DNA of 64,000 nucleotides, from assembly GCA_018806985.1 (NCBI GenBank), contig JADANN010000465.1:2790001-2854000 (forward strand), read 5' to 3'. Of the stretch, positions 32,432-44,128 are shown piece after piece (position 1 is the stretch's first letter; each line of letters opens with the position of its first letter). The notes under the pieces were generated by a model that was not told the DNA's origin, made no database searches, and saw nothing but the letters and a program-made list of their open reading frames with translations. The position numbers were made by a program, and so were the translations under genes. Source of the stretch: Angiostrongylus vasorum (taxonomy: Eukaryota > Nematoda > Chromadorea > Rhabditida > Metastrongylidae).

Positions 32432-32700
32432 TTTCTAAAGCTCTCGGCATTAATCAATCCCTGAGGGATGCGCCATACATTTGAGTTCATTAAGCATCGT
32501 TGAAAGTAATCTAATGCATATCTGGCCTTACAGTGACATGGTCTGCCGATGTATCGAACCAGTGCTGCTATCTCCTAAAGAGGTCTAGTACCAATATGCC
32601 GACCCTGGAGGGATGGAAGACTTGGTGGGCCATGGGCGAGGGGATCGAAGCCACGTATGTGTTGCAGGGCGCCTCCGACCACTGCGCCATACGCCACCGT
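32432..32700 (-). repeat. tRNA-derived SINE, family 1
   Basis: Inverted near-full copy: GCTCTCGGCATTAATCAATCC at the left and CGACCACTGCGCCATACG at the right. Confidence 0.8.
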
Positions 32701-33119
32701 CCATAAGCGCAGGAAATGAGTGAAAACCGTACAAATTTCAAAGCATTAACATCGTTTGACTAGTATAATCAATGAGATGTGGGTGACAATTATTTTAATG
32801 CGACAAAAGAGTCACCTTCGGGAAATTTCGAATTTCGAACCATCAGGCACGTAACAAAAAGAAAACTAAAAGAAACATAGTAAGTAGCTAGTAACAGCTG
32901 TTTCTTAAGAGATGCTAATCATCGACACTGAAATGCTGAACGAAACAACACGCAAACGTGGCATCGGTAAAGACCACCCTGGGAATGACGGGGAACTGAT
33001 GAATATTATAACACATTTCGGTTGTGACGACGTCATGGGGCCTGATCGATCAGTTACCGCAAGCAACAACCGACATGGCCTTGTGAAACGAATCGCTCGT
33101 TGGTGTTTTTGTGTCACTA

Positions 33120-33560
33120 AGGTCCGAACTGATACCAGACTTGTCTGGGAGGAATCAGCACTGGGTCGATACATCGGTAGGTCACCGCGAGTCATTGTAA
33201 AGGACAGATATGCATTCAATCACCTCCAAACAATGCTTAATGAAGTCGAATGCTTGGCACAACCCTCAGAAACTGATCAATGCCGACAGCTTTAGAGTTT
33301 TAAGCTCCGAACAGCCCTAGATCACTTCTATAATTGGATTAAGGGCGCGAGCAGCGCAGTGTTAGTGGTGTTGCCCTGTGCGCACAGCGCCCTGGTTCGA
33401 TCTCATACCAGATCAGGTAGGCAGGCCGTCTTCGTTGCGGAGACTTGTAATTGATACGAGACTTATCTGCAATCAGTTCACTGCATCCAGTCGATAAAAA
33501 AAGCTTCGGACTATCTATGGGTCTGGAGCACCCTAGCAGGGCTACTGTTCCAGAAAGGAT
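33120..33560 (+). repeat. Truncated SINE family 1, then another tRNA-like repeat
   Basis: 33120-33296 is a headless family 1 body (TACCAGACTTGTCTGGGAGG, GATGAAGTCGAATGC-type tail). 33348-33560 starts GGCGCGAGCAGCGCAGTGTTAG with a B box CTGGTTCGATCTC at about 33391 but has a different body. Confidence 0.6.
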
Positions 33561-34009
33561 GAACTGGATTCCAATATTCAACAATAAAGCTTCAAACCTC
33601 AGCCTGGACAGAGTCATTTTCGTACTCAACGCTGTTCGATCCAGCATTTTGATGAATCCGATGGAAAATTCAAAGACCTAAATTCTTGTGGCGAGGCAAA
33701 TAATGTTGTGAACATTCCTTGTGTTTTGTTGTGTTTTTTCTTTTCTCCGCTTTTTTATGTGGTCCATTTTTTTCAGAAAGCGAAACGAAACCATCAGCGC
33801 TGAGTTTGTTATTGGTACCAGTAAGTTCAAAACCGTCTCTTCTTTCTCTTCACATCTCTTCTTTATGGGAAAGCAGAGAGTTAATGGAAAGATATGTTTC
33901 TACCACTTCGGTTCCAATATAAACTCTGGTGTCTGAGTTTGTCTTCCCGAAGAGTGAGCGACTGAAAGTGTAGATAATTATAAACCTGTTTACTTACTTT
34001 ATACTTGAT

Positions 34010-34325
34010 ACTTGAATTGGCCCGTCCTCACTGGTTGTGCGGGCCTCAGCACAATCTCCATTTTTTCGGAGATTTTCTGGTTAAGCCACTGTGGTTCCTT
34101 GGAATCACGAGGTCAGCCTGGCGAAAGTCTGCCCCAGATCTTCACCACCACATGCAGTCGCAGCCCATGTGGATCAGTGGGAGATTTCCACCATGCGACT
34201 TTGATACCAGGACGGTGGTGGATCCTGGTATTGATTTACTCTTAGTTAGGCTTCCTGATGGAAACGCGACATCCAGGAACACCTCCCAGCCACGATGTGG
34301 CGGTAAACCGTTGTGAGGAGCCGTT
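34010..34325 (-). repeat. Dispersed repeat family E, inverted
   Basis: From TTGGCCCGTCCTCACTGG to AGCCACGATGTGGCGGTAAAC, the reverse of 3410-3770 with a small internal deletion. The left end is preceded by TTACTTACTTTATACTTGAT, and related TACTT-rich ends flank other copies. Confidence 0.65.
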
Positions 34326-34329
34326 TACT

Positions 34330-35540
34330 TAGTGATTAAAATTTTGCTGAATGCTTTTTTTTCTTCCAGATGGTGAAAGGTTTTGTTCAATAGGCGACGT
34401 GTTGGTATGACCGTATTGTATCAATTCATCAGGATTACAGCTAAATGAGGAATTCCAAAAATAAGTGCCTTCTTTACAAATGGTTGCCTTCCAACTACGT
34501 AGCTAATGAATGACTTTGGTTGACCAGTACTTTTGGTCAAAGCCAGCACAGTTCCTATTTCATACTAGTCGTGGCCGGCTTCTTCCCCTACTTCAGCTGC
34601 GAGACAACTGCGGCTAGGCGTTCCAGCACCCTCACCACATACGGTTGCCGGCATTTGCTGATAACGAGAACGGGATTTGCAACCTTGGGACCGCTCTCTT
34701 TCTTCTGCAGAATGATTGCAACTGCTTGCATTGTTTTACTCATAGCTGAGTTTCCGATTATATCCTAATATCGAACCTGGTAGAGTTATCTCCATTTTGA
34801 TTGACTTTTCTTAGTAATGATCACCTCCTTCATCACTGTGCACCACATACTGACATTCAAGAACACCTTCTTCTCAATGTTAACACGTAAAGTCCGACGT
34901 AAGTGGATATCCAATCATTATCTTTGCAGCCGTTCATGTTTCCTTGCAAAGGTTTTTAGGTGTGCTTTTTGAGTCAATCGATATCTAATCCAACTGAAGT
35001 ACGGGTGAAAAGCGTAGTAAAATGGAAGGGGCCATTTGTTTGACAGTGCGTAAACCCTGCATGAGTTGACATCCACTCACAACAATAAGTTGGGAAACTA
35101 GACGTTAAATAGACCACAATGACTTAGGCGTCGGCACAACATGTGGCAAGAGTAGAGGAGATTAATAAGGACGACTATTAAGTCAGGGAATGTATTCAGC
35201 TGTAAGTTTTGATCTAAACGCTATAGGCGCAAGCATTATGTTAACTGGTACTAAGCTGCGTAGTTATTTCGAACCCCTCACTAATGTCAGTTTTGTACTT
35301 TTCTTATATCCCATGGAAATTGTGCACATTAAGAAAGGCAAGACAGCAAAATAGCCACTACTTCCAATCACAACGATTATTTGCGGCCATTCATCGTCAT
35401 TTTATCCTAAGGCTCATATTTATGACATCTACATGTAAAAAATCGTCCCTCTACCCTTAGATCATACAATGAGGCTTGTGGAATTAGGTTACCACATAGG
35501 TTAATAATAGTGAGTAATATAGTGATTGCTGTCGTTGACT
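34330..35540. other. Intergenic, nothing recognised
   Basis: No exon-like frame with splice sites and no repeat I can match, apart from a weak GGCCGGCTTCTTCCCCTAC stretch near 34572 that loosely resembles the hammerhead-terminus family. Confidence 0.4.
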
Positions 35541-35579
35541 ATTAAGCCAACACGCAGTTGTTAGAAATGTCCCATTAAC

Positions 35580-35614
35580 CTAACGTTTCGACGCCTTCAT
35601 ATTCCTCATAGCCG
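35580..35614 (-). ncRNA. Hammerhead-like motif, one core base changed
   Basis: The minus strand reads CGGCT-ATGAGGA-ATATGAAGGCGTC-GAAACGTT-AG. GAAAC and GTT are intact. The first core C is replaced. Confidence 0.35.
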
Positions 35615-36183
35615 ATTTGATTTAGGTCGACTGTTAGCAGCCGTTCGCTCTCGCAACGTGTACCTACGTAGTCACATGGGCCTACGTAGTCACACCGAGT
35701 CGAATTTCCTGTATTGGAATAGCGCTCAAATGAACTTTCCTCTCTCGACGAGGCTCTTTTATACGGCACGATCACTGATCCATTGCCATTACCCAATACG
35801 ATCCGCTTTATTGGCGCTCAATGCATCCATCTTGCAGCACCCGATATTTCATTAGCTGGCATACACCATGGCAATATCTTAATACCAACTTTCATTAAAC
35901 CTCAGCACGAATAACCAGTGTTTTCTTCGATTATTATGCTAACACAAGGTTTGTAAAAATAGAGCTACCTAATGCCGACTGCTGCAAGACGCATTGCTCG
36001 TCAGAAAAGCCGATTGTATTGGATAATGGCAATAGATCAAGATCCGTCCTACCCAAGACAGCACATCCGAGTGAAGACACTTCACTCTACTAGCAGTCCT
36101 CTCCATCGGATTCGATTCGATGCGACAAAGAACAAACCATATCGCGAGGACGTCTAGCTGTGAACCATCGACTTGGACCAATC

Positions 36184-36221
36184 CAGTTCTGAAGAATATG
36201 GTGACATCGAAATGTTAGCCG
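36184..36221 (+). ncRNA. Hammerhead-like motif
   Basis: CTGAAGA-ATATGGTGACATC-GAAATGTT-AGCC. CTGANGA and GAAA are intact. Stem II can pair ATG with CAT across GTGA, a different stem sequence from other copies. Stem I is mutated on its 5' side (AGTT). Confidence 0.4.
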
Positions 36222-36345
36222 AACAAACCTTCTTCCTTACCAATCTTGTGTTAGCTTATTCATCGAAGAAATCATTGATTATTTATGCCGAGATTTAATG
36301 AAAGTCGGTTTTAAGATGTAAACTAGCGATTATCTATCAACTGGA

Positions 36346-36600
36346 TGTGAGTGGCTCAGTGGTAAGTGGTGCTCTGCAATACATATGCCCACTGTCTCGG
36401 TGTCGCCCTCGGGGTGAACCAAACTTTGATCCCTTTGCTGTTGCGAATTTCTAACAGATTTATTCGGAAGCACAAAAAACAACTGCTTGATAGATCCGAC
36501 CTTTTTAATTTATTGTGCAAGGCAGACATTAATTTAATCACCTCTATGAAGCCTAGTGGTGTTGAATAGATTACGCATCCCTAAGAGATTAATCAACGCT
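36346..36600 (+). repeat. tRNA-derived SINE, family 1, internally rearranged
   Basis: The head GTGAGTGGCTCAGTGGTAAG is followed by GGTGCTCTGCAATACATATG. The body is replaced, and the tail GTGTTGAATAGATTACGCATCC with ATTAATCAACGCT is present. Confidence 0.55.
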
Positions 36601-36609
36601 TGACGTTCT

Positions 36610-37790
36610 ACCTATTGCTTGCACTTGCCGTCCCATCTGTTATCGAGTAACTCGAGCAGGCAAAGTTTCCAATTGTCCTGCTCCATAGCATAACTACCTA
36701 GTTGGCTCCGCTCTTTGTAGAGACACGAACAGCACCATGCTTTTGGAATGTCGCCTTTTACTTTCGTATTTGCTCTTCCGTTCATCTGCCCCGCAGCATG
36801 GTCACAGTCACTTTTTAGGAATCTGCTACGTGTGCTCTTAGCTAGGTTTCGGTACCCATGGACATCGCTTTGCTATGAACCGACAGCGAGCTATTAAAGT
36901 GGCTTAACAAATAATACTATGTGTAGGCAGAAGAAAAGTTAAAAAATACTTCTCTTTTTGGAGCATTTTTTTTAAAGAAATTTCTAGAAAAGAATTTTTC
37001 CCCAGGAAACGATTCTTCTCTGGAGAATTAAAGGACTTCAAGTGCACTTTCTTGTTGTGCTTAAATGAATTGCGAACAAAAAACCGCTTGTTTCTACCAT
37101 TTTAACCTAAATCCTTTTAACCCCTCTAGAATATTTTCGGCTTAAAGTGCAAAGAGTTCGTTTTGTTGTCATACATTATTGTACCGCTGTCTAATATTAT
37201 AAACTCCCACCTATAAATGCTTGATATTATGGGAATTGCAATAGAAACTTTGAAGTACCTACCTATCTCCTTGAAGATCGAAGGAAGCATGATTTGCCGT
37301 CAGATCCGAAGAGTCATAGAGCGACATCGCCGTGCTGTCAAATACATTGAATTTCTCGGTTTACTGATAAGCCTACACCATGTTCTTTAGGTAAAGCTTC
37401 ACTTTGAATAACCTGTCAGCAACACTGGATTCTTCGTGATCTCATCAAATAGAATTCGTGCGATATTCCACTCCAGCTGATTAGATTCAATCCGACTACG
37501 AACGTTCACACTCGCATGGAACAATTTGCTCTAGACAATTTCATTCACGCCATAAAGAAGATGAAAGCAGTGAAATGTTAGCGACGATACGGTTTCGTAA
37601 CAGTCTCATGTAAGCTTTCCAATTAATCCACATGCTGATTGTCTATGTAGAGACTAAATGGGTTTCGGAAATACATCCACTCTATACAGTTACGAGTCGT
37701 CTGGCTGAATTCTTTTAGCCTTTTTTCCTTCATCCATCTCCCATCGTTTATTTTTTTGTTATATCGAAACATAGTAGAAGAAACAAGTAT
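36610..37790. other. Intergenic, nothing recognised
   Basis: No gene. 37540-37600 (CATAAAGAAGATGAAAGCAG, GAAATGTTAGCG) is a very decayed relative of the hammerhead terminus. Confidence 0.4.
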
Positions 37791-37805
37791 GAAACTACGA
37801 GGACA

Positions 37806-38273
37806 ATTTTAACCTTTTTTACTTACTGCCTACTCTTTTTGATGGCAGGGTATATTGCGAAATATAACTTCATCGAAGCTGAGATATTTGCAAAACTCTG
37901 GACCGCAGGTGCCTATGGTGGGGGAACGAACGCGCTATTGTCCTTTCCGGGGAGTAACGCGTTCACCACCACACCATGCGGGTCCTTCGTTTCGCCTGTC
38001 TCTCAGCTAGTTCTATCGATCTTTGATTATAACTATAGCCTCAGCTTAAGTGGGTTCAATGCCGATTTGGGCTCCCCAGATCAATCCCGTTGACGGGTGG
38101 TTGCTGATGGCAAAAAGATCGATGGAACTAGCTGAGAGACAGGCGAAACGATGGACCCGCATGGTGTGGTGGTGAACGCGTTACTCCCCAGAAAGGACCA
38201 TAGCGCGTTCGTTCCGCACCATAGGCACCTGCGGTCCAGAGTTTTGCAAATATCTCTGCTTCGATGAAGTTAC
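37806..38273. repeat. Complete foldback element, about 160-bp arms
   Basis: The left arm 37865-38024 and right arm 38113-38272 are near-perfect reverse complements, around an 88-base loop containing GATCAATCCCGTTGACGGG. The transcript would form a very long hairpin. The same 12 bases, ACTACGAGGACA, flank it at 37794-37805 and 38274-38285. No ORF of its own. Confidence 0.85.
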
Positions 38274-38396
38274 ACTACGAGGACAGTTTCCAGGATCGAC
38301 TTTCTATTAACCTCAGCATTTGATTATAAATTCGTCAAGTCGTCGACCATATGCACTCTGACCAGCGGCTCTTCCTGAGTGGAAGGCACGTAAAAA

Positions 38397-38433
38397 CGGC
38401 TCTGTAGAAGGCAATATTGCAGAAACGTCAGCC
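38397..38433 (+). ncRNA. Hammerhead-like motif, one core change
   Basis: CGGCT-CTGTAGA-AGGCAATATTGCA-GAAACGTC-AGCC. Stem I (GGCT/AGCC), GAAA and the cleavage triplet GTC are all present. Core A6 is T. Stem II can pair GCAA-type bases. Confidence 0.4.
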
Positions 38434-38529
38434 ACGATTGTGTTGTATGTGTGTTATTGTATGGAAATAAACGTATGCTGTTTAACAACCTCGCGATTGC
38501 TGAGAGAAAAACGACTACGAGGACACTCT

Positions 38530-39215
38530 GTAAAAAATAGTTATTGTGTGATTACTCAATTCAATCTCGTGAAAATTCTTTGTTAGTGACGACTATGAGA
38601 GCGGTGAAATTCACTAGTCCCATTCACACTTCCTCGAAACGATGAAGCATATCACCAAGTATACCGGAATGTCTGTGGTTTCTGAGCTTCTACACTTTCA
38701 ATCTATCTCTACTTGATTTTACCCACACTAACAGAATTTTCCAGTTGATCCTATCGTGCAAACTGCTCCATTATGTCCAGTTAGCTCAGAGGGGACAAAA
38801 GCATCATGTTTACATATAGCTCCTTATTCCTTATCCTTATTATTTACCGTTTTCTTTTTGGCATATGGACAACTACGGATATTTCTCTGGGCTTCAACCT
38901 TATTTGGGAATACGGAGACAAAGGTCAAAGGTCGAAATTCTTAATTTGAGTTAACATGTTGAGGAATGAAACTTCTCCGTATGTCACAGCTCAACACGTA
39001 GGAGCACTGTTTAACCCCCGACGGGACATTTTTTTGCAGTATTACGATGACGTATGTGAATTAAATATTCTTGCCATTAAACTTTTGAATGTTAGTCGAT
39101 CCTCGCCTTTATCTCCATTAAAATACCACTTGTCATACAGCAGAGCACGCAAACTGCCCCTGGTTATCGTCTCCCACAAAGTGATGAAATAATGGTGTGA
39201 CTAGTATATAACCAT
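38530..39215. other. Intergenic, nothing recognised
   Basis: No confident exon. A plus-strand frame at 38756-38944 has a hydrophobic stretch but no splice or family support. Confidence 0.35.
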
Positions 39216-39221
39216 GTTTTG

Positions 39222-39430
39222 TTGTACGTGCTCCCGGCAAACCATCCCCTGCACGCACTGGAGGTTAAGAAACTGTTACCTGACTTGTCTGGGGCAATGC
39301 AAACGCTGAATTGATGGACTGATAAGCAACCGTAAGTTCTAGCATAAGAGAAATTCGCGTCTACTCATTCTTCGATATTGAATCAAGTCAAATGCATGGC
39401 GCACCCTCAAGATTTGTTTAACGTCGGATA
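39222..39430 (+). repeat. SINE family 1 fragment
   Basis: Diverged body with TACCTGACTTGTCTGGGGCA, GATGGACTGATAAGC and the tail AAGTCAAATGCATGGCGCAC. The head is lost. Confidence 0.5.
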
Positions 39431-39439
39431 ACTTTAACA

Positions 39440-40530
39440 TTTCTTTTAGAGGGGCTTCTTTAGTATGTGGAGCGCTCTTCGTGCTCATCGAGCAAGCGTA
39501 GCACGGCGAGCATGTCTCGCAAGCGGCAATGGAGAACAGAACCCTTGCTGGGCCAACTCCTTTCAGGACAAAGATTGTATACGGTAAAGGCGACCACCAG
39601 ATACCTCCGCTGTCTGTGAATAATGTGGCAATAAGAAGCAAAAGTCAACTCACATTGATGTGAAGCCATGTATCCTATGTCATTGATAATCCTTGAGAGA
39701 TTCGAGGATTGCTGCTTTAAAACGTTAGTTCTGATGAGAATCTGAAGCGAAAATCAATATATTTCTGCAAATGGTTGTACAAATACGTCACGAGTAGGAA
39801 ATATGGAAGCCATTTTTAACATTTTAACGCAGTTCAATTTAGTTTCCTTAAAGGAGTCCTCGAGTGATTTCTCAATGAGAGAGCGATTTTCTATTAAGAA
39901 ACAACCGTGGAGAACGCGTAATAACACTGCCTTAAGTAGGAACTATTTCAAAGATCCGGCGATAGCGATTCTTCTAAGCCATCGTCTATTGAGATAATCG
40001 CTGTGCTCGGCATTTGAGATGAAAGTTTTGAGGAAATCGCAAAGAGAATTCGTAAGTGATTAGGTCTAGTGTAATGTTGTATGGCTGAAAAGTTCTTGAA
40101 CCACTTATAATTTATCTTTTATTAGTAGTATAACGACTTGAGCGGATGTTAGTAAGTGTCCATTTTTCCCATCTATCCCTGGATGTCTTGTCGAATACGT
40201 CTCTTTTTCTTTCACCGTCGATTTTACTCCTAAGCTTCTCCCATGTTCATAGTTCAGGACTATCTCGACAGTTCACCAGATAAAGATGATCCCCAATTCA
40301 TTCTGTTGGCATACGTTCGCGTTTTTTAACGTTAAGGGAAAAAAGAGTTGCAGGGTCAAAAGCTGGGCACGGAGGCGGATGTTCTTTGTCTACATCTTTG
40401 ATGCTGTTGTTAACTCATAAAGCCACCTGTTTTTCTCCTTATCAGTTCTGCAGCCAAATCGATGGTTAGGTTGAATTTTCTCTCTAGATGTATAGAGATG
40501 GAACACTTATGATATACATTATTTCAAACA
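39440..40530. other. Intergenic, two overlapping open frames of unclear meaning
   Basis: The minus strand at 39669-39460 is open in two frames (69 and more than 60 codons) and relatively GC-rich, with a plausible acceptor (TTATTCACAG) near 39617. One frame is Cys-rich (ACETCSPCYACS). No family recognised, so I do not call a gene. Confidence 0.3.
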
Positions 40531-40539
40531 CAATGATGC

Positions 40540-40770
40540 TGAGATATTCGCAAAACTTGGACCTGGGGCCAGATTGAACGGCGATTACCCTTTCCAGGGG
40601 ACACACTGCAACACAGAGGCTCTTGATCTGCGTTTCCCTCAGACGGTTTTCTACCTAACGTTGCCATCAGCTATCAGCCGTTAGCGGGATTGATCTGGAG
40701 AGCACAAGTCGGCGTTGAACCCAGTTGAGCTGAGGCTGTGGTCGGAATCAAAATGTTGTGGCATTGACAT
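40540..40770. repeat. Foldback/SINE-2 related repeat
   Basis: GATGCTGAGATATTCGCAAAACTTGG, then a tRNA-like piece (GATTGAACGGCGATTACCC), then GCCGTTAGCGGGATTGATCTGG and AGTTGAGCTGAGGCTG. A similar arrangement is at 59765-60075. Confidence 0.5.
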
Positions 40771-41347
40771 GCGACATGTGACAAAGGGCAGAGGACATCT
40801 TTTTCCACAAGCGCTTTCGAAAACAGCTAGTATTCGTTCCTACTATTGAACAGATGATGTTGTAAAAATGATGTGATCAGTGGAATGAAATGGTGCCGTT
40901 GCCGATCATGAACTTTCACATCCATGTTACCTCGTTTCAATTTTCCCACAAAATTTTTTGAATGTGACTCTGACTAAGCTTAGCAAAATGATATCGTCTT
41001 GCCAAGCTCTCATGTTTGTAAAGCTACTGTATCGTATAGAGGATGTTCCTGGACTTAAAGAGTATTCTTCTGCAGGGGAGCCATAGCAGTTCATCTTTGA
41101 ACTGAACAAAAGGCACTGAAATATTGCGACAAAAACCTATTTTTGAAAAGCTGTATTCGATGGCATGACCGAAGGATCGATTAGGATAACATTCAACGAC
41201 ATTCAGTTGAGAAGGCGAAAATGCTCGTTGTGCAGCTGAACATACAGAAATGAATTTTCGAACTGACCATCATTTAACCTCGGTATGAAGTAATCAACAT
41301 GTTTTTCAATGTTGAGCTTACACGAGGTTGACAAATATGTTTATGTC

Positions 41348-41383
41348 GGCTAATGTCTCGACGTCTTCGTCGTCATCAGAGTC
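41348..41383 (-). ncRNA. Hammerhead-like motif with good stem II
   Basis: The minus strand reads CTGATGA-C-GACG-AAGA-CGTC-GAGACATT-AGCC. Stem II has four perfect pairs (GACG/CGTC). CTGATGA is intact; the GAAA box reads GAGA. Confidence 0.45.
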
Positions 41384-41611
41384 GATGACGTATACTTGTA
41401 ATACCGGCAGCTACAGGGTGGATTATCCGTTGAAAAACAAACTATTGTCAACGGATAGTCATATCAACAGCAACCGCCCTGTACAAAAGAGCGCTGTTGG
41501 GTTGGCGTGGCTCATTCGTGCGGTGCTCGCTGAAGATGGTCCCATCTCGGTGCGACAGCGAAGACTTCACATCGAGAAGAGGAACAACTGTGGACCACCG
41601 GCACGGATCAT

Positions 41612-41649
41612 CGCCTCTGATGAAGACGAAGACCTCGAAACGCTAGTCG
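41612..41649 (+). ncRNA. Hammerhead-like motif
   Basis: CTGATGA-AGACGAAGACCTC-GAAACGCT-AG. Both core boxes are intact. Stem II has one mismatch (GACG against CCTC), and stem I is weak. Confidence 0.4.
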
Positions 41650-42028
41650 AAACAAACTTATTTATCAAACTAGTGTAAGCTCAACAATTTAAAAACATAC
41701 AGAAAAGAAATTCGAAGACCTAAGTGGATGATGAGTGTAAGAAGCGAATCGAATGAAGGAATTGCTGAGATCCGCATGCGACATTGGGTGATGTCATATG
41801 AAAAAACAAGTGTAATAATATTCACTAAACAAGATTAAAACGGATGGTTTAAATTAGGTATATATTTTTCATTAAGAAACAGTAAACCACCGTTGAAAAA
41901 AACTGCGAAAAACTTGGGAGGATGAAAGATGTTTGGCTTTAGACTTCATGTTTTTTCACGGCATTTGAACTGGGCCGCTACAAAGTCTACACTGCAAGAA
42001 TCTTTCCTTAGTATCGTAATAAATACAT

Positions 42029-42080
42029 GTGTATATATATGTATATTCCATACATGTGTACATATATGTATGTACACATT
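42029..42080. repeat. AT-rich palindromic low-complexity tract
   Basis: Alternating ACATGTGTATATATATG-type blocks with nested palindromes. No gene. Confidence 0.6.
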
Positions 42081-42374
42081 TGGTATTAAAACTATATCGG
42101 AATGCTGAAAGCAAATTCGTGAATATAACAGAGCTCAAAAACGAAAGAAGAACGACAAACTGCACGATGCGTGATTGCTAAGGTTTCTCGTAGAGAGCAC
42201 TTCAAGTAGAGTTGACTCACCGTGGAATTAGAGATGCGCTTTAAAAAAAGGACATCGGAAATAAGAGTTCCTTTCGCCAGGATTAAGCTGAGCAGAAAAT
42301 CCCTATGTGGGCTTATCTCCCGCTCTCGCATGTTTTCTTTCCGAATTACCGTCGGTAGTAGTAAAAAAGATAAA

Positions 42375-42650
42375 AAGGATGCTTACAGCTTTAATTAATT
42401 CCTAAGGGACGCTTCATGCATTCGACTTCAACGAGAACCGTAGAGGTGATTGAATGCATATTTAGCCTATGCATTGAATTTCGGAAGCTTATCGATCCAT
42501 CAAGCAAGTTTCTCGGTAGTTTAATACATATATACTGCCGATATCCCAAATCCAAATGATCGAGAGAATGCTGTGCTCACGGCGCGAGAACAAACTAACG
42601 ACCATGTGTGTGTCACAGTACGCCTCCAACCAGTGCACTACACGAATATA
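42375..42650 (-). repeat. tRNA-derived SINE, family 1, diverged
   Basis: Inverted copy: the tail (ACAGCTTTAATTAATTCCTAAG) is at the left and the head (CGCCTCCAACCAGTGCACTAC) at the right. Confidence 0.65.
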
Positions 42651-43633
42651 ATGAGAATTGTAATGAACAGGAATAAGTAGCAGAATATATAATTTCATTT
42701 GAAACTAGTAATATTGAGCATTTTTAGATGATTACTGGACTCGGTCTGTTATATTATACTCAAGCTCTCGATGCAAGATTCGCCACCATCACAGAAATCA
42801 CACTCGCTCTATACGACTTCACATAAAAGCTGATAATGCTTGTGATGACGATGTGAGAACGCTATAACACGGTTATGTTATATGTCGAGGAAAGATCATG
42901 TTCGATCAACGTCAACATGTGGTTGAGGAAAGAGATCTATAGGTCTTCTAGTTGCAATGGAACCCATACCCGCACCTGTTCACTTCTTTGGATGGCGGTG
43001 TCAGGACAACGAAACGAATAGAAAGAATTTCGAGATCTAGGTATCATGGAAATATTTGGAAACAAACCAGGGTCGATTCCAACATATAAGTTTGCTTTGA
43101 GACAACCTTAAGTAGCTGAGCTTTCGAGTGGGATTGAATGCACTCAGCCAACAAATCGCAGAGTCTGCCTCCATCATGGGTGAAATCAGCATGTTTGCGA
43201 GGAATAAAGGTGACAAGTCCTCACGTAGCAACCGAACACACGCACGAAGCCTACCACTGCCGTTAACGACGGTTCTAAGGTAGTGAAAATGTTACAAAAA
43301 GTGCTCGGAGCTGAGAAGACACATGAAGACGGGTCATCTATCTAAGTCTCTAAGTAAATACAATATCATTGATATTGCATTGATAATGATAATGATACTT
43401 AGCTGATAATGATACCGACTTCTGAGGTTTGGTTATCCGGGAAAAACAAGTTGCTATCACATTATCACCGGACGATCACAGTTATCAACCATCAGCAACC
43501 TGCATGAAATGGTATCCCCAAGCAAATATGCCTCATTCGAGTAGATGGCCCGCTGAGCAAAACCTAACTCGGCAAGAAGGCGAAGCTGCCACATCGAGAT
43601 GAATAACAAGCGTGGACCATCGACTCGGATCAT

Positions 43634-43672
43634 CGGCTCTGATGAAGACGAAGACGTCGAAACGTTTGTCGA
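43634..43672 (+). ncRNA. Hammerhead-like motif, best core and stem II
   Basis: CGGCT-CTGATGA-A-GACG-AAGA-CGTC-GAAACGTT-TGTCG. Both core boxes are perfect. Stem II has four Watson-Crick pairs with a 4-base loop. One unpaired A sits between CTGATGA and stem II, which is not canonical. Stem I is weakened by AGCCG becoming TGTCG. The motif is followed by AACAAATATACTTATCAACC and TCGTGTAAGCTC, the family edge. Confidence 0.5.
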
Positions 43673-44128
43673 GAACAAATATACTTATCAACCTCGTGTA
43701 AGCTCGTGGAAGAAAGAGTACATATTGATTAGTCACCCGAGGTTAAAGGAAAGTCGGTTTTGAAATACAATATCATTGCTCTGAATGGCAACATGCGATG
43801 GCTTATGAGCTGTGTTTAGTGCGTAAAATGGTCGCCATTTTGATTACAGAGATCATCAAGCCGACCAACCTTCATTTCTCTCAAAGCGGTCTCTATAGGA
43901 GTAGTGATATGCTAAAATAATGTCTGCTTTTAGAATTTTCAGTTTTCAATGGAACAAAAACTACTAGTATTTGAAAATCTAGAAGTTGTCCTACTTTCAG
44001 TTCTTTTTGCCTCAAAGCCCGTATTTCCAAAACCGAAGCAAATGAACAAGCGAGATTTCGTCAGCAGAACTCGATGATGTCCCGCTCTCAAATGTATCGC
44101 TTGTGCAACCACAATGATGCTGAGATAA

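Larger units (their letters stand above)
35540..36260. mobile_element. Element with hammerhead-like inverted termini and internal hairpin
   Basis: The left terminus motif is at 35580-35614 (-) and the right at 36184-36221 (+). The right edge reads AACAAACC and TTACCAATCTTGTGTTAGC, the left the inverse type. Internally 35770-35830 (CATTGCCATTACCCAATACG) pairs with 36015-36040 (TATTGGATAATGGCAAT). No ORF; non-autonomous. Confidence 0.6.
37794..38525. repeat. Three direct copies of ACTACGAGGACA flanking two elements
   Basis: Copies at 37794-37805, 38274-38285 and 38514-38525. The first two bracket the foldback element; the last two bracket a 228-base piece that carries the hammerhead-like motif at 38397. 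Confidence 0.7.
41311..41692. mobile_element. Compact element with hammerhead-like inverted termini
   Basis: The left edge is GTTGAGCTTACACGAGGTTG and the right edge the inverse GTGTAAGCTCAACAATTT. Motifs lie at 41348-41383 (-) and 41612-41649 (+). The middle holds GGTGGATTATCCGTTGAAAA and its relaxed inverse, also present at 18908 and 43430. About 380 bp, no ORF of its own. This is the clearest full copy of the family. Confidence 0.7.

Noticed and set aside
39339..39669. Two overlapping minus frames, one Cys-rich
   Set aside because: Both frames are open over a GC-richer patch, but there is no family match and only one weak acceptor. The low-coordinate end runs into a SINE tail.
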